Shown: piece by piece, positions 37,137 to 48,074 of the stretch
How positions within the stretch are numbered: position 1 is the stretch's first letter
Layout of the letters: every line of letters begins with the position of its first letter
DNA from: Mangrovibacter phragmitis
GTDB lineage: Bacteria; Pseudomonadota; Gammaproteobacteria; Enterobacterales; Enterobacteriaceae
Length of the DNA stretch: 64,000 nt
Assembly (NCBI RefSeq): GCF_001655675.1
Contig: NZ_LYRP01000005.1
Location: 62,001-126,000 of the forward strand
Reading direction: 5' to 3'
The notes under the pieces: model-generated
The model's database searches: none
Told to the model about the DNA's origin: nothing
The model's input: the letters and a program-made list of their open reading frames with translations, nothing else
Program-made: the position numbers and the translations under genes

Positions 37137-38367
37137 GAGATTTCCTCCGTTTGATGTTAGCCTGCACTACCAGGTAGTCGAACAACGGCGCGAAAAGGTT
37201 AGCAAACAAAATTGCCAGCATCATACCTTCCGGGTAAGCCGGGTTTACTACCCTTATCAAGACACACATGACGCCAATCAGCAGGCCATAACTCCATTTG
37301 GCTTTGTCAGTAAAAGAGGCGGAAACGGGATCGGTTGCCATGAACATCATGCCAAAAGCGAAACCACCCAGGACTAAATGCCAGTACCACGGCATCGCGA
37401 ACATAGGGTTCGTGGCAGAGCCAATCAGGTTGAATAAGGTTGCGGTCGCTATCATCCCGATAAGAACACCAGCCACAATGCGCCAGGAAGCCACGCGGCC
37501 AAACATGATGATGGCCCCACCAATGATTATCATCAGTGTAGAGACTTCACCAATGGAACCGGGAATGTTGCCGAGAAAAGCATCCAGCCAGGTGACCGGC
37601 TGACCTGTCGTGACATTTACCAGCGCCTGCCCACCGTGGCTTGCCCACTGTGAAAGCGGTGTGGCGCCAGAGAAGCCATCGGCAGCCGTCCAGACCAGGT
37701 CTCCTGAAATCTGCGCAGGGTATGCAAAGAACAGAAAGGCACGACCGGCCAGTGCAGGGTTGAGGAAATTACGCCCGGTGCCGCCAAAAATCTCTTTAGC
37801 AATAACCACACCAAACGAGATCCCCAGTGCCGCCTGCCACAAAGGCAATGTGGGCGGAACAATCAGCGCAAACAGAATCGAGGTAACAAAGAAACCTTCG
37901 TTCACCTCATGCTTGCGAATAATGGCAAACAGCACTTCCCAGAAACCACCGACGATAAAAACAGTCAGGTAGATGGGAACAAAGAAAACGGCTCCCAGTA
38001 GCATCATGCTTAACCAGCCAGCATCGGGTGCGAAACTCACTCCCAGCCACTGGGCAACAGTATAATGCCAGTCACTGGCGATAACCTGTTGCAGTTGTTC
38101 AGGAGAATAGAGTTTATTAAGCGCCGGGATAGTTTGCTGCCCAACGTTATACATTCCCCAAAACATGGCAGGAAACACAGAGAACCAGACCAGAATCATC
38201 ATGCGCTTCAGGTCAATGGCATCACGAATATGCGATGCGCCTTTAGTGACTGTCCCTGGTGTATAGAACACTGTTGCCGTCGCTTCAAACAGGGGATAAT
38301 ACTTCTCCAGCTTGCCGCCTTTAGTAAAATGCGGCTCAATCTTTTCAAATAACTGTTTTAAGCCCAT
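37129..38367 (-). CDS. nqrB: Na+-NQR subunit B (FMN/riboflavin, quinone site)
   Basis: A 412-residue membrane subunit with about ten helices. It carries a second covalent FMN on Thr of the motif [10 protein letters not shown], riboflavin and the ubiquinone site, and forms part of the Na+ path. Its start lies two bases after the nqrA stop. Confidence 0.97.
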   Translation of the reverse strand: MGLKQLFEKIEPHFTKGGKLEKYYPLFEATATVFYTPGTVTKGASHIRDAIDLKRMMILVWFSVFPAMFWGMYNVGQQTIPALNKLYSPEQLQQVIASDWHYTVAQWLGVSFAPDAGWLSMMLLGAVFFVPIYLTVFIVGGFWEVLFAIIRKHEVNEGFFVTSILFALIVPPTLPLWQAALGISFGVVIAKEIFGGTGRNFLNPALAGRAFLFFAYPAQISGDLVWTAADGFSGATPLSQWASHGGQALVNVTTGQPVTWLDAFLGNIPGSIGEVSTLMIIIGGAIIMFGRVASWRIVAGVLIGMIATATLFNLIGSATNPMFAMPWYWHLVLGGFAFGMMFMATDPVSASFTDKAKWSYGLLIGVMCVLIRVVNPAYPEGMMLAILFANLFAPLFDYLVVQANIKRRKSRG

Positions 38368-38369
38368 GG

Positions 38370-39713
38370 TTATCCTTCCTGCTCGATACGGGTTAATACC
38401 TGGCGTAATACCGGGCCATATTCATATTTCCCCGGGCACACATAGGTGCACAATGCGAGGTCCTCTTCATCCAGTTCAAGGCACCCTAACGCCTGAGCGC
38501 CGTCTGTATCGCCAGCAAGCAGGTCGCGCAGCAGCAAGGTGGGCAGAATGTCGAGAGGCATCACACGCTCATAGTTACCAATAGGTACCATTGCGCGCTC
38601 ACCACCGTTGGTATCTGTCGAGAAGTTAAACAGTTTATGTTTCAGGAAGTGACCCAGGGTGGTACGGGTAATCGAGAATTTGTCTTTACCCGGCATGACC
38701 CAGCCGAACAACTCTTTCTCGCGCCCTTCAAGTAATACCGAGACCTGCAAATGAAAACGGCCTAACCAGGCATGCGGGCCTTGTGCAATGTGCCCGTTAA
38801 GGACAGAGCCTGACAGAACACGGTTTTCACCTTCGGCCAGTTCGCCTTTTACCAGTTCTTCCAGTGATGCACCAAGGCAGGTACGCACCAGGCGCGGATT
38901 TTGTACTTGCGGGCCTCCCAGCGCCACAACGCGTTCACAAGATAATTCCCCATTGATAAACAGCTTACCGATGGCGATAACATCCTGGTAATTCAGGTGC
39001 CAGACCTGCTTTTGAAGGCTTACCGGTTCAAGGAAATGAATATGAGTACCCGGCAGACCAGCGGGATGAGGCCCGGCGAACTCATTAAATGTAACCTGAC
39101 CAGATGAATGCCCACCAAGTTTGCCACCACTTGCCTGGCAAACATGCACTTTGCCTTTGGTCAGGCGGGCAAGTACCGACAACCCGGCATTAAACATTTC
39201 CCGTTCACTGTGAATAATCAGTTGTGGGTCTGCGGCAAGCGGGTTGGTATCTATTGCCGTAACAAAAATGGCCAGGGGTTCTGAACCCGGAGTGGGGGCT
39301 TTACTGAATGGACGCGTGCGTAATGCTACCCATAACCCAGAAACCAGTAGCTGTTGCTCTACCGTTTCCCGGGAGAGTTCAGCGAGGTCATTTGGCTCAT
39401 AGCGGTTAAAAGTCACCTGCTCCGCGCCTTCAACTTTAATGACGACTGACTGCAACACGCGCTGTTCACCACGGTTAATGGCAACCACAGTGCCACTGGC
39501 AGGCGCAGTAAAAATAACCCCGGGATTTTTTTTATCTTCAAAGAGTGGCTGCCCTTTACGGACCTGTTCGCCTTCTTTGACTCGCATAGAAGGGCGCATG
39601 CCGACATATTCTTCGCCGAGCACAGCCACATGACTGATGGTGGGACCATCATAAATTTTCTGGATGGGCCGGCCTGCGATGGGCAGGTCGAGACCTTTTT
39701 TAATTTTAATCAT
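38370..39713 (-). CDS. nqrA: Na+-NQR subunit A
   Basis: A 447-residue cytoplasmic subunit, first gene of the operon. It begins [14 protein letters not shown] and has the C-terminal cytoplasmic segment [12 protein letters not shown]. It contributes to quinone interaction. The complex pumps Na+ while oxidising NADH. Na+-NQR is present in Klebsiella, Serratia and Vibrio but missing in E. coli, which helps to place the organism. Confidence 0.97.
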   Translation of the reverse strand: MIKIKKGLDLPIAGRPIQKIYDGPTISHVAVLGEEYVGMRPSMRVKEGEQVRKGQPLFEDKKNPGVIFTAPASGTVVAINRGEQRVLQSVVIKVEGAEQVTFNRYEPNDLAELSRETVEQQLLVSGLWVALRTRPFSKAPTPGSEPLAIFVTAIDTNPLAADPQLIIHSEREMFNAGLSVLARLTKGKVHVCQASGGKLGGHSSGQVTFNEFAGPHPAGLPGTHIHFLEPVSLQKQVWHLNYQDVIAIGKLFINGELSCERVVALGGPQVQNPRLVRTCLGASLEELVKGELAEGENRVLSGSVLNGHIAQGPHAWLGRFHLQVSVLLEGREKELFGWVMPGKDKFSITRTTLGHFLKHKLFNFSTDTNGGERAMVPIGNYERVMPLDILPTLLLRDLLAGDTDGAQALGCLELDEEDLALCTYVCPGKYEYGPVLRQVLTRIEQEG

Positions 39714-40221
39714 ATGGTTATCACGCAGTTTTTAACGTAATTCCGCCAGCATAAAGCCACTGACGCCAGAGTAGTGATGAAAGGTGTACAGCCTGAGGGT
39801 TAAGAGAAGGAGGAGTAACAATGCAGTAAAATACGCACGGCACGCCTTGTACCAAAAGGTGTGTGCCGTTTGTGAATCCCAGGAAAGCGTCCTTTCTTAT
39901 CTTATCCGCCGGCCATCAATCAACTCACCGGGTTTAACTATGAAGCTACTTTTAGCCCGCAAGATAGTACCATTAATCGTCAGTCTTGCATGCCAAAAAC
40001 CCAATCCAAAATCAGGGAGTGAGAACAAACTCGCAAAGTGCAGAATAAAAATATGCTTGTCATAACAACCATTACACAATTATCTGCCAAACAGCCCATT
40101 CAAGGGCTTGCGAAAATTAACAGTGGTGTTAATGTGAGCCCGATCAGGCAGAATAATCTGATTTTGGGTCCTCTTAGCCAATCTGGCGATGATTTTCAGG
40201 TTTATCAAGGAATATAGCAGT
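39714..40221. other. Non-coding region between nqrA and dpaA
   Basis: About 500 bases with the divergent promoters of the nqr operon and dpaA. A hairpin with GGCAC...GTGCC arms lies at 39839-39868. No ORF here has a good ribosome site or family features. Confidence 0.55.
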
Positions 40222-40959
40222 ATGCGTAAAATCGCACTTGTATTTGCGATGCTTCTGATGCCCCTCTTGTCGTTTGCCAGTGACATTTCCGGTGGCTCAA
40301 TGGCAAAACCCGTTAGCGCAGAAATGAAAAAGCAATTAATGGGCTCTCCGGTTTATATCCAGATCTTCAAGGAAGAACGCATTCTTGAACTGTACGTCAA
40401 GATGGGTGAACGCTATCAGTTGATGAACAGCTATCACATCTGCGACTATTCTGGTGGCCTGGGGCCAAAACGGCGTATGGGCGATTTTAAAAGCCCTGAA
40501 GGCTTCTATTCTGTTGGGCGCAGCCAACTAAAGCCTGACAGCCGCTTTTATAAAGCGATTAACATTGGCTTCCCTAACACCTATGACCGGGAACACGGGT
40601 ATGACGGCAAGTACCTGATGATCCATGGTGCCTGTGTATCCATTGGTTGCTATGCAATGACTAACTCGAATATTGATGAAATATTCCAGTTTGTTACCGG
40701 TGCTATTATTTTTGGGCAACAGCGGGTTGAAGTGAATATCTTCCCTTTCCGCATGACAGACGCCAATATGGCGCGTCATAAATACTCTTACTACATTAAG
40801 TTTTGGGAAGAACTGAAACCTGGTTACGACTATTTTGCCAAATACCACCAGCCGCCAGTGGTTTCCGTGGTCAATGGCCATTATGTTGTGGGCGCGCCCA
40901 ATATGAACGCCACCCAACCGCAACTGGCCTCAAACTATACGGTCCCCCAGGCAAAATAG
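40222..40959 (+). CDS. dpaA: L,D-transpeptidase-fold amidase DpaA (LdtF, YafK)
   Basis: A 245-residue periplasmic protein with a signal peptide cleaved near SFASD. The YkuD domain has the His in [16 protein letters not shown] and the nucleophile Cys. E. coli YafK detaches Braun's lipoprotein from peptidoglycan rather than cross-linking. ATG 40222 with AAGGA upstream gives the expected length; the longer frame from 40189 is not needed. The last 30 bases overlap the end of convergent yafJ. Confidence 0.93.
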   Translation: MRKIALVFAMLLMPLLSFASDISGGSMAKPVSAEMKKQLMGSPVYIQIFKEERILELYVKMGERYQLMNSYHICDYSGGLGPKRRMGDFKSPEGFYSVGRSQLKPDSRFYKAINIGFPNTYDREHGYDGKYLMIHGACVSIGCYAMTNSNIDEIFQFVTGAIIFGQQRVEVNIFPFRMTDANMARHKYSYYIKFWEELKPGYDYFAKYHQPPVVSVVNGHYVVGAPNMNATQPQLASNYTVPQAK

Positions 40960-41697
40960 TGCCCATGAACCGGGCTCAATTTGAGTCCAGGTTTCATTGC
41001 CGGTTAAAGGCTGTGTCGCAATAACAGTGACCACATCATTTGGTGTGGTCTCTTTCTGGAAGTCGATTTCGACATCCTGATCCAGTAAGGTCGCTACGCC
41101 AAATGGTGCTCTACGGGTTATCCAGTGTAACCGGGTGGAACAATAGGCCATGACATAACGCCCGTCGGATAACAGCATATTGAATACGCCTTTTTCCCGC
41201 AGTTCCCCCGCAAGTTGTGCAATGTAGCGAAACACCGCAGGCATGTTACCAGGCGTGCGCGGGTAGCGCTCGTTAAGCTTGTGCAGTAACCAGCAAAAAG
41301 CATATTCGCTATCCGTTTCCCCTACCGGGCGAAAATGCCCCGTATCCAGAGAATGGTAGCCTTTCAGTTGCCCATTGTGTGCGTATGTCCAGTTACGCCC
41401 CCACAACTCACGGGTAAAAGGATGGGTATTTTCCAACGCAACTTTGCCACGATTGGCCTGACGGATATGCGCAATTACCGAGCATGATTTGATGGGATAT
41501 TCCTGCACCAGGCGGGCAATGGGCGAACGAAAACTGGGTTGTGGATCTTTGAAGGTCCGGCACCCTTTCCCTTCGTAGAACGTAATTCCCCAACCATCTT
41601 TATGAGGACCGGTTCCGCCGCCACGCTGAACCAGCCCGGTAAAACTAAAGCAAATATCGGTGGGCACATTCGCGCTCATCCCGAGCAATTCACACAT
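40930..41697 (-). CDS. yafJ: Class II glutamine amidotransferase-like protein YafJ
   Basis: A 255-residue protein with the N-terminal Cys2 nucleophile ([14 protein letters not shown]) exposed after Met removal, and the Ntn-hydrolase segments [21 protein letters not shown] and [11 protein letters not shown]. No synthetase partner domain is present. Physiological substrate unknown. ATG 41697 gives the E. coli length; the frame to 41748 would bury the Cys. It follows gmhA in the same direction. Confidence 0.93.
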   Translation of the reverse strand: MCELLGMSANVPTDICFSFTGLVQRGGGTGPHKDGWGITFYEGKGCRTFKDPQPSFRSPIARLVQEYPIKSCSVIAHIRQANRGKVALENTHPFTRELWGRNWTYAHNGQLKGYHSLDTGHFRPVGETDSEYAFCWLLHKLNERYPRTPGNMPAVFRYIAQLAGELREKGVFNMLLSDGRYVMAYCSTRLHWITRRAPFGVATLLDQDVEIDFQKETTPNDVVTVIATQPLTGNETWTQIEPGSWALFCLGDRIV

Positions 41698-41777
41698 AAA
41701 ACACCTCACACCTGCCAGCGGCACAATACGCAAAACCTGTGCCGCCAAGAGCTACTGCGCCATTGCCCTTAGCTGGC

Positions 41778-42359
41778 TCAGGCTTTTACCATCTCTTTTT
41801 CAATTAGCTGAATCAGAATATGGATAACTTTAATATGGATTTCCTGAATACGATCTGCATAGCCAAAATGCGGCACACGGATTTCCACATCAGCACTGCC
41901 CGCCATTTTGCCGCCATCTTTACCCGTCAGCGTAATGACTTTCATGCCTTTCGCTTTTGCCGCTTCAATAGCCTTAATCACGTTGCCTGAGTTACCGGAA
42001 GTAGAAATACCCAACAGTACATCCCCTTCACGGCCAACAGCTTCTACGTAACGGGAAAAGACATAGTCATAGCCGAAGTCATTGCTGACGCAGGAAAGGT
42101 GGCTGACATCAGAAATAGCGATTGCCGGATAGCCAGGACGGTTTTCACGATAGCGCCCGGTAAGCTCCTCAGCAAAATGCATTGCGTCACAATGAGAACC
42201 GCCATTACCGCAAGAGAGCACTTTGCCCCCGGCTTTGAAGCTGTCTGCCAGCATCACTGCCGCACGCTGAATGGAATGAATATTTCCATCATCTTTCAAA
42301 AAGTTAGCCAGAGTTTCGGCTGCTTCATTCAGCTCACCACGAATCAAATCCTGGTACAT
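41778..42359 (-). CDS. gmhA: Sedoheptulose 7-phosphate isomerase
   Basis: A 193-residue SIS-domain enzyme converting sedoheptulose 7-phosphate to D-glycero-D-manno-heptose 7-phosphate, first step of the LPS inner-core heptose pathway. It shows the SIS motif [18 protein letters not shown] and [11 protein letters not shown], and the family end [13 protein letters not shown]. Divergent from fadE. Confidence 0.97.
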   Translation of the reverse strand: MYQDLIRGELNEAAETLANFLKDDGNIHSIQRAAVMLADSFKAGGKVLSCGNGGSHCDAMHFAEELTGRYRENRPGYPAIAISDVSHLSCVSNDFGYDYVFSRYVEAVGREGDVLLGISTSGNSGNVIKAIEAAKAKGMKVITLTGKDGGKMAGSADVEIRVPHFGYADRIQEIHIKVIHILIQLIEKEMVKA

Positions 42360-42547
42360 ATGGAATATCCTTCAGTATTAAAAATATCAATCCGAAGTTT
42401 ACCGGATAGCGTGAACAGCGAGAAGCGCTGCTGCCCGGATGAAACGTTTTTTTTCAGACTCCGGTAGTGAACATTGTGAACCAGGTTGTAATTATTTTGT
42501 AAAGAGATTGATAAAGAAATGCACATCCACTACAACCATAATTACAT

Positions 42548-42565
42548 CAAGTGGTCAGACCTCCT
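42548..42565. promoter_or_regulatory. FadR operator of fadE
   Basis: CAAGTGGTCAGACCTCCT contains the FadR core TGGTCNGACC (42552-42561). It lies 20 bases before the fadE start, where FadR represses fatty-acid oxidation genes in the absence of long-chain acyl-CoA. Confidence 0.85.
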
Positions 42566-42585
42566 ACAAGAAGGGAGCTTTTCTT

Positions 42586-45030
42586 ATGTTGATATTGAGT
42601 ATTGTTGCAACGTTTGTTTTGCTCGGTGCGGTGTTTTATCACCGTCTGTCGCTGCCGCTGAGCAGCCTGATTCTGTTGCTATGGACCGCAGGTCTTGCTG
42701 CTGCCGGGCTTTGGTCTGCCTGGGTGCTATTACCGCTATTGATTATGCTGGTGCCTTTTAATTTCGCCCCCATGCGCAAATCGTTGATTTCAGCGCCAGT
42801 ATTTCGCACTTTCCGCAAAGTGATGCCCCCTATGTCGCGTACCGAAAAAGAGGCTATTGATGCCGGTACCACCTGGTGGGAAGGTGACCTGTTTCAGGGG
42901 AAACCTGACTGGAAAAAATTACATAACTACCCACAGCCCGTATTAACCCCCGAAGAACAGGCTTTCCTGGATGGCCCGGTAGAAGAAGCCTGCCGCATGG
43001 CGAATGATTTTCAGATAACCCATGAAATGGCAGACCTCCCTCCAGAATTATGGGCTTACCTGAAAGAACATCGTTTCTTCGCGATGATTATCAAGAAAGA
43101 GTATGGCGGTCTGGCATTCTCGGCTTACGCACAGGCTAAAGTATTGCAAAAGCTCTCAGGCGTTTCTGGCATTCTGGCTATTACAGTTGGCGTTCCCAAC
43201 TCTCTTGGGCCGGGTGAATTACTGCAACACTACGGTACTGAAGAGCAAAAAAACCATTACTTACCACGCCTGGCTCGTGGCCAGGAAATTCCCTGTTTTG
43301 CGCTTACCAGCCCGGAAGCCGGGTCTGATGCAGGAGCAATTCCGGATACGGGCGTTGTCTGCATGGGTGAATGGCAAGGTGAGCAAGTGTTGGGCATGCG
43401 CCTGACCTGGAATAAGCGCTATATCACCCTGGCGCCCATTGCTACGGTTCTGGGACTGGCGTTTAAACTTTCTGACCCGGATAACTTATTAGGCAAAGAA
43501 ACGGAGCTGGGCATTACTTGTGCGTTAATTCCAACTTCTACGCCAGGCGTTGAAATTGGTCACCGCCACTTCCCGCTGAATGTGCCTTTCCAGAATGGCC
43601 CTACGCGTGGTAACGATGTGTTTGTCCCTATCGATTATATTATTGGTGGCCCGAAAATGGCGGGCCAGGGCTGGCGTATGCTGGTTGAATGCCTGTCTGT
43701 CGGACGCGGGATTACTCTGCCATCCAACTCAACTGGTGGCCTGAAATCTGTTGCAATGGCAACCGGGGCTTATGCGCATATTCGCCGCCAGTTCAAAGTT
43801 TCCATTGGTAAAATGGAAGGGATTGAAGAAGCACTGGCGCGCATTGCCGGTAATGCCTGGGTGATGGATGCCGCTGCCTCATTAATTACCTACGCGATTG
43901 TTATGGGTGAAAAACCGGCAGTGCTGTCGGCAATTGTGAAATACCACTGCACACACCGTGGCCAGCGTTCCATTATTGATGCCATGGATGTGGCAGGCGG
44001 TAAAGGTATCATGCTGGGTGAATCCAACTTCCTTGCCCGGGCTTACCAGGGCGCGCCTATTGCCATTACCGTTGAGGGTGCCAATATTCTGACCCGCAGC
44101 ATGATGATTTTCGGCCAGGGCGCGATTCGTTGCCATCCGTATGTTCTGGATGAAATGGCCGCAGCCCAAAATAATGATGTGAACGCGTTTGATAAACTGC
44201 TTTTCCGCCACATTGGCCATGTGGGCAGCAATAAAGTACGCAGCTTCTGGCTGGGCCTGACGAATGGCCGTACCAGTGCTGCACCAACACGCGATGCTAC
44301 CCGCCGTTATTACCAACAAATGAATAAGCTGTGTGCCAACCTGGCATTACTGTCAGATGTATCTATGGCCGTTCTGGGTGGGAGCCTGAAACGCCGTGAG
44401 CGTATTTCGGCGCGGCTTGGCGATATTCTCAGCCAGTTGTATTTGGCCTCTGCGGCGTTGAAACGCTATGAAGATGAAGGCCGCCACCAGGAAGATTTAC
44501 CACTGGTGCACTGGGGAGTTCAGGATGCACTGTATCAGGCCGAACAGGCCATTGACGACCTGTTACGTAATTTCCCGAATAAAGCCGTTGCCCGTTTGTT
44601 GCGTGTGGTGGTGTTCCCGCTTGGCCGCCGCCATCAGGCACCCTCTGATAAACTGGACAGCAAGGTTGCGCAAATTCTGCAACAACCCAGCGCGACCCGT
44701 GACCGTCTCGGACGCGGTCAGTTTCTGGAGCCATGCGAGCATAACCCGGCAGGCCTGATGGAGGCCGCGCTGCAGGATGTTATTGCCGCTGAGCCCGTTC
44801 ATAAACGGATCTGCGAAAGCCGGGGTAAAAACCTGTCATTTACCCGCCTTGACGCACTGGCGAAATCAGCGCTGGCTGCCGGGGAAATAACGGAAGAAGA
44901 AGCACAAATATTGCAACAGGCGGAAGCCAGCCGGTTACGCAGTATTAACGTCGATGAGTTTGAGCCAGACGCGCTGGCGACTCAGCCGGTAAAGTTTCAC
45001 GAGCCCAGCCATAAAGACCAGGCTGCCTGA
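42586..45030 (+). CDS. fadE: Acyl-CoA dehydrogenase FadE
   Basis: An 814-residue enzyme, same length as E. coli FadE, catalysing the first step of beta-oxidation. Two N-terminal hydrophobic segments anchor it; then the acyl-CoA dehydrogenase domains with [38 protein letters not shown] and [15 protein letters not shown] 42586 follows AAGGGAG; the upstream extension to 42439 runs through the FadR box and is not coding. A strong terminator follows. Confidence 0.97.
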   Translation: MLILSIVATFVLLGAVFYHRLSLPLSSLILLLWTAGLAAAGLWSAWVLLPLLIMLVPFNFAPMRKSLISAPVFRTFRKVMPPMSRTEKEAIDAGTTWWEGDLFQGKPDWKKLHNYPQPVLTPEEQAFLDGPVEEACRMANDFQITHEMADLPPELWAYLKEHRFFAMIIKKEYGGLAFSAYAQAKVLQKLSGVSGILAITVGVPNSLGPGELLQHYGTEEQKNHYLPRLARGQEIPCFALTSPEAGSDAGAIPDTGVVCMGEWQGEQVLGMRLTWNKRYITLAPIATVLGLAFKLSDPDNLLGKETELGITCALIPTSTPGVEIGHRHFPLNVPFQNGPTRGNDVFVPIDYIIGGPKMAGQGWRMLVECLSVGRGITLPSNSTGGLKSVAMATGAYAHIRRQFKVSIGKMEGIEEALARIAGNAWVMDAAASLITYAIVMGEKPAVLSAIVKYHCTHRGQRSIIDAMDVAGGKGIMLGESNFLARAYQGAPIAITVEGANILTRSMMIFGQGAIRCHPYVLDEMAAAQNNDVNAFDKLLFRHIGHVGSNKVRSFWLGLTNGRTSAAPTRDATRRYYQQMNKLCANLALLSDVSMAVLGGSLKRRERISARLGDILSQLYLASAALKRYEDEGRHQEDLPLVHWGVQDALYQAEQAIDDLLRNFPNKAVARLLRVVVFPLGRRHQAPSDKLDSKVAQILQQPSATRDRLGRGQFLEPCEHNPAGLMEAALQDVIAAEPVHKRICESRGKNLSFTRLDALAKSALAAGEITEEEAQILQQAEASRLRSINVDEFEPDALATQPVKFHEPSHKDQAA

Positions 45031-45067
45031 TTTGCATTAAATCCGTTACCACAGTTACACATATCGC

Positions 45068-45097
45068 AAACCGCACCTGGCTACAGGTGCGGTTTTT
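45068..45097 (+). terminator. fadE terminator
   Basis: AAACCGCACCTG pairs with CAGGTGCGGTTT around GCTA, followed by TT. A 12-bp stem 38 bases after the fadE stop. Confidence 0.9.
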
Positions 45098-45165
45098 ATT
45101 CGCGGTCAAACGCGTTATTGTCTGATACAGTGTGATAATCGCTGAATAAATGTGGAGCGCTGACG

Positions 45166-45939
45166 GTGTCTGGTTTGAAAATTACCCTGTTGCAACAACC
45201 GCTGGTCTGGATGGATGGTTCCGCCAATTTGCGCCATTTTGATGTGGTGATGGATAAGCTGTCAGGGCGAGATTTGATTGTCCTGCCTGAAATGTTTACG
45301 ACCGGATTTGCGATGGAAGCCGCACAGCAGTCCATGCCTGAAGCCCAGGTTATTGAGTGGATGAAAGAAAAGGCCAGCCAGTGTGACGCAATGATTGCAG
45401 GCAGTGCCGCATTGCAAACCGAATCAGGGGCGGTGAACCGCTTTTTATTGGTTACTCCGCAAGGTGGAGTCAGCCATTATGATAAACGGCACCTGTTCCG
45501 TATGGCAGATGAACACCAGTATTATCAGGCTGGCAATACCAGAGTAATTGTTGAATGGCGTGGTTGGCGGATTTTACCGTTAGTATGCTATGACCTGCGT
45601 TTCCCGGTGTGGTCTCGCAACCACGGTGATTACGATTTGGCTTTGTATGTTGCCAACTGGCCAGCGCCCCGCTCACAGCACTGGCAAACGTTACTGGCTG
45701 CCCGGGCCATTGAAAACCAGGCCTGGGTTGCAGGTTGTAACCGGGTGGGAACCGATGGCAATGGCCACCATTACCGGGGCGACAGCCGGGTTATCTCACC
45801 ACAAGGGGAAATCATTGCCTCCTGTGATCCTCACCATGCTGCCCGTATTGATGCCGAGCTCTCACTCACTGCGTTGCAGGAGTACCGGGAAAAATTCCCG
45901 GCCTGGCGTGATGCGGATAACTTCACGCTTAACCCGTGA
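45166..45939 (+). CDS. yafV: Omega-amidase YafV (Nit2-like)
   Basis: A 257-residue nitrilase-superfamily amidase hydrolysing 2-oxoglutaramate/2-oxosuccinamate, a metabolite-repair role in E. coli. The Glu-Lys-Cys triad is seen in VLPEMFTTGF, HYDKRHLFRM and LVCYDLRFPVW. It starts with GTG 45166, with GGAG upstream. It is convergent with the hpx operon and separated from it by a hairpin. Confidence 0.95.
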   Translation: MSGLKITLLQQPLVWMDGSANLRHFDVVMDKLSGRDLIVLPEMFTTGFAMEAAQQSMPEAQVIEWMKEKASQCDAMIAGSAALQTESGAVNRFLLVTPQGGVSHYDKRHLFRMADEHQYYQAGNTRVIVEWRGWRILPLVCYDLRFPVWSRNHGDYDLALYVANWPAPRSQHWQTLLAARAIENQAWVAGCNRVGTDGNGHHYRGDSRVISPQGEIIASCDPHHAARIDAELSLTALQEYREKFPAWRDADNFTLNP

Positions 45940-45945
45940 TGCACG

Positions 45946-45971
45946 CCCTCTCATGCACTGGCATGAGGGGG
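45946..45971. terminator. Hairpin between yafV and hpxT
   Basis: CCCTCTCATGC pairs with GCATGAGGGGG (one bulge) around ACTG, with TTTT on the plus side. It lies between two convergent genes and probably serves both. Confidence 0.75.
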
Positions 45972-45984
45972 TTTTAGCCTGCAT

Positions 45985-46320
45985 TCAACTTCCCCGGTAG
46001 GTTGACCATGACCAGGGGGAAATCAAAAAGGGTAAGTGGTAGTGCAGATTATCTGCAGGCAAAATCAGGTCAATTTGCGCTACCGGGTAGAGCGTTTCAC
46101 GTTGTGTAACCGCAAAATATTCACCGGTTTGCGCGACCAGCCGGTACTGCCCAGGCCCTAATTCCCCACCGCCGAGGTTTTTCAGGCGGCCATCGGTATC
46201 TGTTTCACCCTGTGTTAACGTTACCCACTCACCCGCCTGAAGCTGTTCCAGGCTAATCAATACACCCACAGCCGGTTTCCCGATAGCCGTATCCAGAATA
46301 TGTGTGCTGAGCGTACTCAT
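45985..46320 (-). CDS. hpxT: 5-hydroxyisourate hydrolase (transthyretin-like)
   Basis: A 111-residue transthyretin-related enzyme that opens 5-hydroxyisourate to OHCU in urate breakdown. Conserved parts are THILDTAIGKPA at the start, HYHLPFLISPWSWSTYRGS at the end; the terminal YRGS is the family hallmark. No signal peptide, so cytoplasmic. Its start overlaps the stop of the hpxK-hpxQ fusion by four bases (ATGA). Last gene of the leftward hpxJ-KQ-T operon. Confidence 0.93.
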   Translation of the reverse strand: MSTLSTHILDTAIGKPAVGVLISLEQLQAGEWVTLTQGETDTDGRLKNLGGGELGPGQYRLVAQTGEYFAVTQRETLYPVAQIDLILPADNLHYHLPFLISPWSWSTYRGS

Positions 46321-48074
46321 GGTAAGAAAACTCCTTCAAGGCGTAATAACGTAATCTGACGTAACTGCTCAAGCGCTTCCTGAGTTTCTTGTTCCGGGTT
46401 CGACTTCATCCGGCGCTGTAACGCCTGCAAAATATCGTGCCCGGATAACCCTTTTGCACGAATAAGGAAAACTCGCCCAAAGCGCGCTTCGTAATCGGCA
46501 TTCCCTTTTGCCAGCGCCTGTGCAAGCTCCTGGTCTGCAGTATTCACCGCAGCCTGTTCGCCGCGCGATAACTGCGCTTCCTCACTCTTACCTGTTGGCC
46601 GCTCGCCAATGCGGGGGTGAGCACTGAGCGCCTGATTAAGCTCTGCTGTTTGCCAGGTTGCAGCTAACGCAACAGCGTGCTTTTTCAATGCAGTAAACGA
46701 CGAATAAGGCCGGCCGGCAACCAGCGCATCCTGCCAGGCAGGAATTGCAACGCAAGCCTGAATCATAGCCGTTGCAGCCTGGCTATCCGCCTGGTTAAAC
46801 CGCACCAGTGGCGTTGGGGCTTCTGCAACCGCGCACACCGCCTGGCTCCATGCTTTCATCGCGACAGCAACATCAGCTTCAGTTATCGATTCTGCCGGAT
46901 GATGGCTGATGCCTTTCTCGCAGCGAACAAACAACATACCGACAGGCCAGCGCTCTGCAACAGCAATAGCATCATGCCCTGCCCCGCTTGGCAGAGAAAG
47001 CGCTTTGCCCTGAGCAGAAGCAACCGCTTCACTCAATGCTGCCTGTAATATCGGGGAGCATGGCGTTGCCGGAATAGAATAGAAAGTGTCGTGAGTGAAG
47101 GACAACCCTCGCTGACTGGCGATGTTTTCTGCCTGTGCCAGCAATTGCGACAACAGTGCATCCCGGCTGTCATCCGATGGGCTGCGAATATCCAGGGTCA
47201 GTTCCACTGAGCCAGGAATAACATTGACGGCGCCTGGCAAACAGTTAACCGTACCAACCGTTGCTACATTGTCGCCACCGCTTGCCAGGGTTATCTGTTC
47301 CACCCGGTGAATCCAGGCGGCAGCGGCGGCAAGTGCGTCATGGCGATGCGCCATCGGTACTGTACCGGCATGCCCGGCCTGGCCGGTAAAACAACAACGC
47401 AAACGGTGAGCACCATTGATTGCTGTCACTACACCCAGCGGGAAATCAGCCTGCTCCAGCACCGGTCCCTGCTCGATATGCAGTTCAAGATAGGCGGTAA
47501 AATCCTCCTGGTTACGAGCCGCCATACCAATTCTTGCGGGATCAAGCCCTGCCTGTACCATCGCCTGAGCAACAGTAATACCTTCATTGTCCTGGCATTC
47601 CAGCCAGTTTTCCGGCCAGGTTCCGGTTATTCCCCGGCTACCCAGCAAGGTAATGCCAAAGCGCGTACCTTCTTCGTCAGAGAAGCCAATGACTTCAATT
47701 GCCTGGTTCAGGCGTTTTCCTTGCCGGTTAAGCCAGTCAACCACTTCAATGGCTGTCAGTACTCCCAGCATGCCATCATAACGCCCGGCATTTCTGACAG
47801 TATCCAGGTGTGAGCCCAGTAATACAGCACTCGCGCCTTCCGTTGCGCCTTCATAGCGGCCACAGATATTTCCAGTGGCGTCCTGCCAGGTGGTCATACC
47901 CGCCTCTTCCATCCAGCGGGCAACTTGCTGATTTGCGCGCAGATGTTCAGGCGACAGGAAAACCCGGGTAAGTTGCCCCGGGGTTTGAGAAATTAACGCC
48001 AGCGTATCGCTGCGCGCCATAATGCGGCTGGCCGCCTGGCGGGATTGTTCGTCGGGCATTGCCATTACTGTCAT
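46317..48074 (-). CDS. hpxK: Allantoate amidohydrolase fused to OHCU decarboxylase (HpxK-HpxQ)
   Basis: A 585-residue fusion. Residues 1 to about 415 are an M20 allantoate amidohydrolase: LLGSHLDTVRNAGRYDG, GFSDEEGTRFG, LELHIEQGPVLE and GAGHDAIA supply the metal ligands. Residues about 420-585 are an OHCU decarboxylase with the catalytic His486 in SAHPRIGER, SRGEQAAV and RAKGLSGHDILQAL. Both halves look intact. One protein thus carries two non-consecutive steps: OHCU to S-allantoin, and allantoate to ureidoglycine. ATGA overlaps on both sides couple it to hpxJ and hpxT. In Klebsiella hpxK and hpxQ are, to my knowledge, separate genes. Confidence 0.9.
   Translation of the reverse strand: MTVMAMPDEQSRQAASRIMARSDTLALISQTPGQLTRVFLSPEHLRANQQVARWMEEAGMTTWQDATGNICGRYEGATEGASAVLLGSHLDTVRNAGRYDGMLGVLTAIEVVDWLNRQGKRLNQAIEVIGFSDEEGTRFGITLLGSRGITGTWPENWLECQDNEGITVAQAMVQAGLDPARIGMAARNQEDFTAYLELHIEQGPVLEQADFPLGVVTAINGAHRLRCCFTGQAGHAGTVPMAHRHDALAAAAAWIHRVEQITLASGGDNVATVGTVNCLPGAVNVIPGSVELTLDIRSPSDDSRDALLSQLLAQAENIASQRGLSFTHDTFYSIPATPCSPILQAALSEAVASAQGKALSLPSGAGHDAIAVAERWPVGMLFVRCEKGISHHPAESITEADVAVAMKAWSQAVCAVAEAPTPLVRFNQADSQAATAMIQACVAIPAWQDALVAGRPYSSFTALKKHAVALAATWQTAELNQALSAHPRIGERPTGKSEEAQLSRGEQAAVNTADQELAQALAKGNADYEARFGRVFLIRAKGLSGHDILQALQRRMKSNPEQETQEALEQLRQITLLRLEGVFLP

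Noticed and set aside
39784..40065. ORF of 93 codons between nqrA and dpaA
   Set aside because: Basic, low-complexity composition, no ribosome site and no recognisable domain; region is better explained as divergent promoters.
42439..42585. 49-codon N-terminal extension of fadE
   Set aside because: It would run through the FadR operator and has no homology; ATG 42586 gives exactly the E. coli length.
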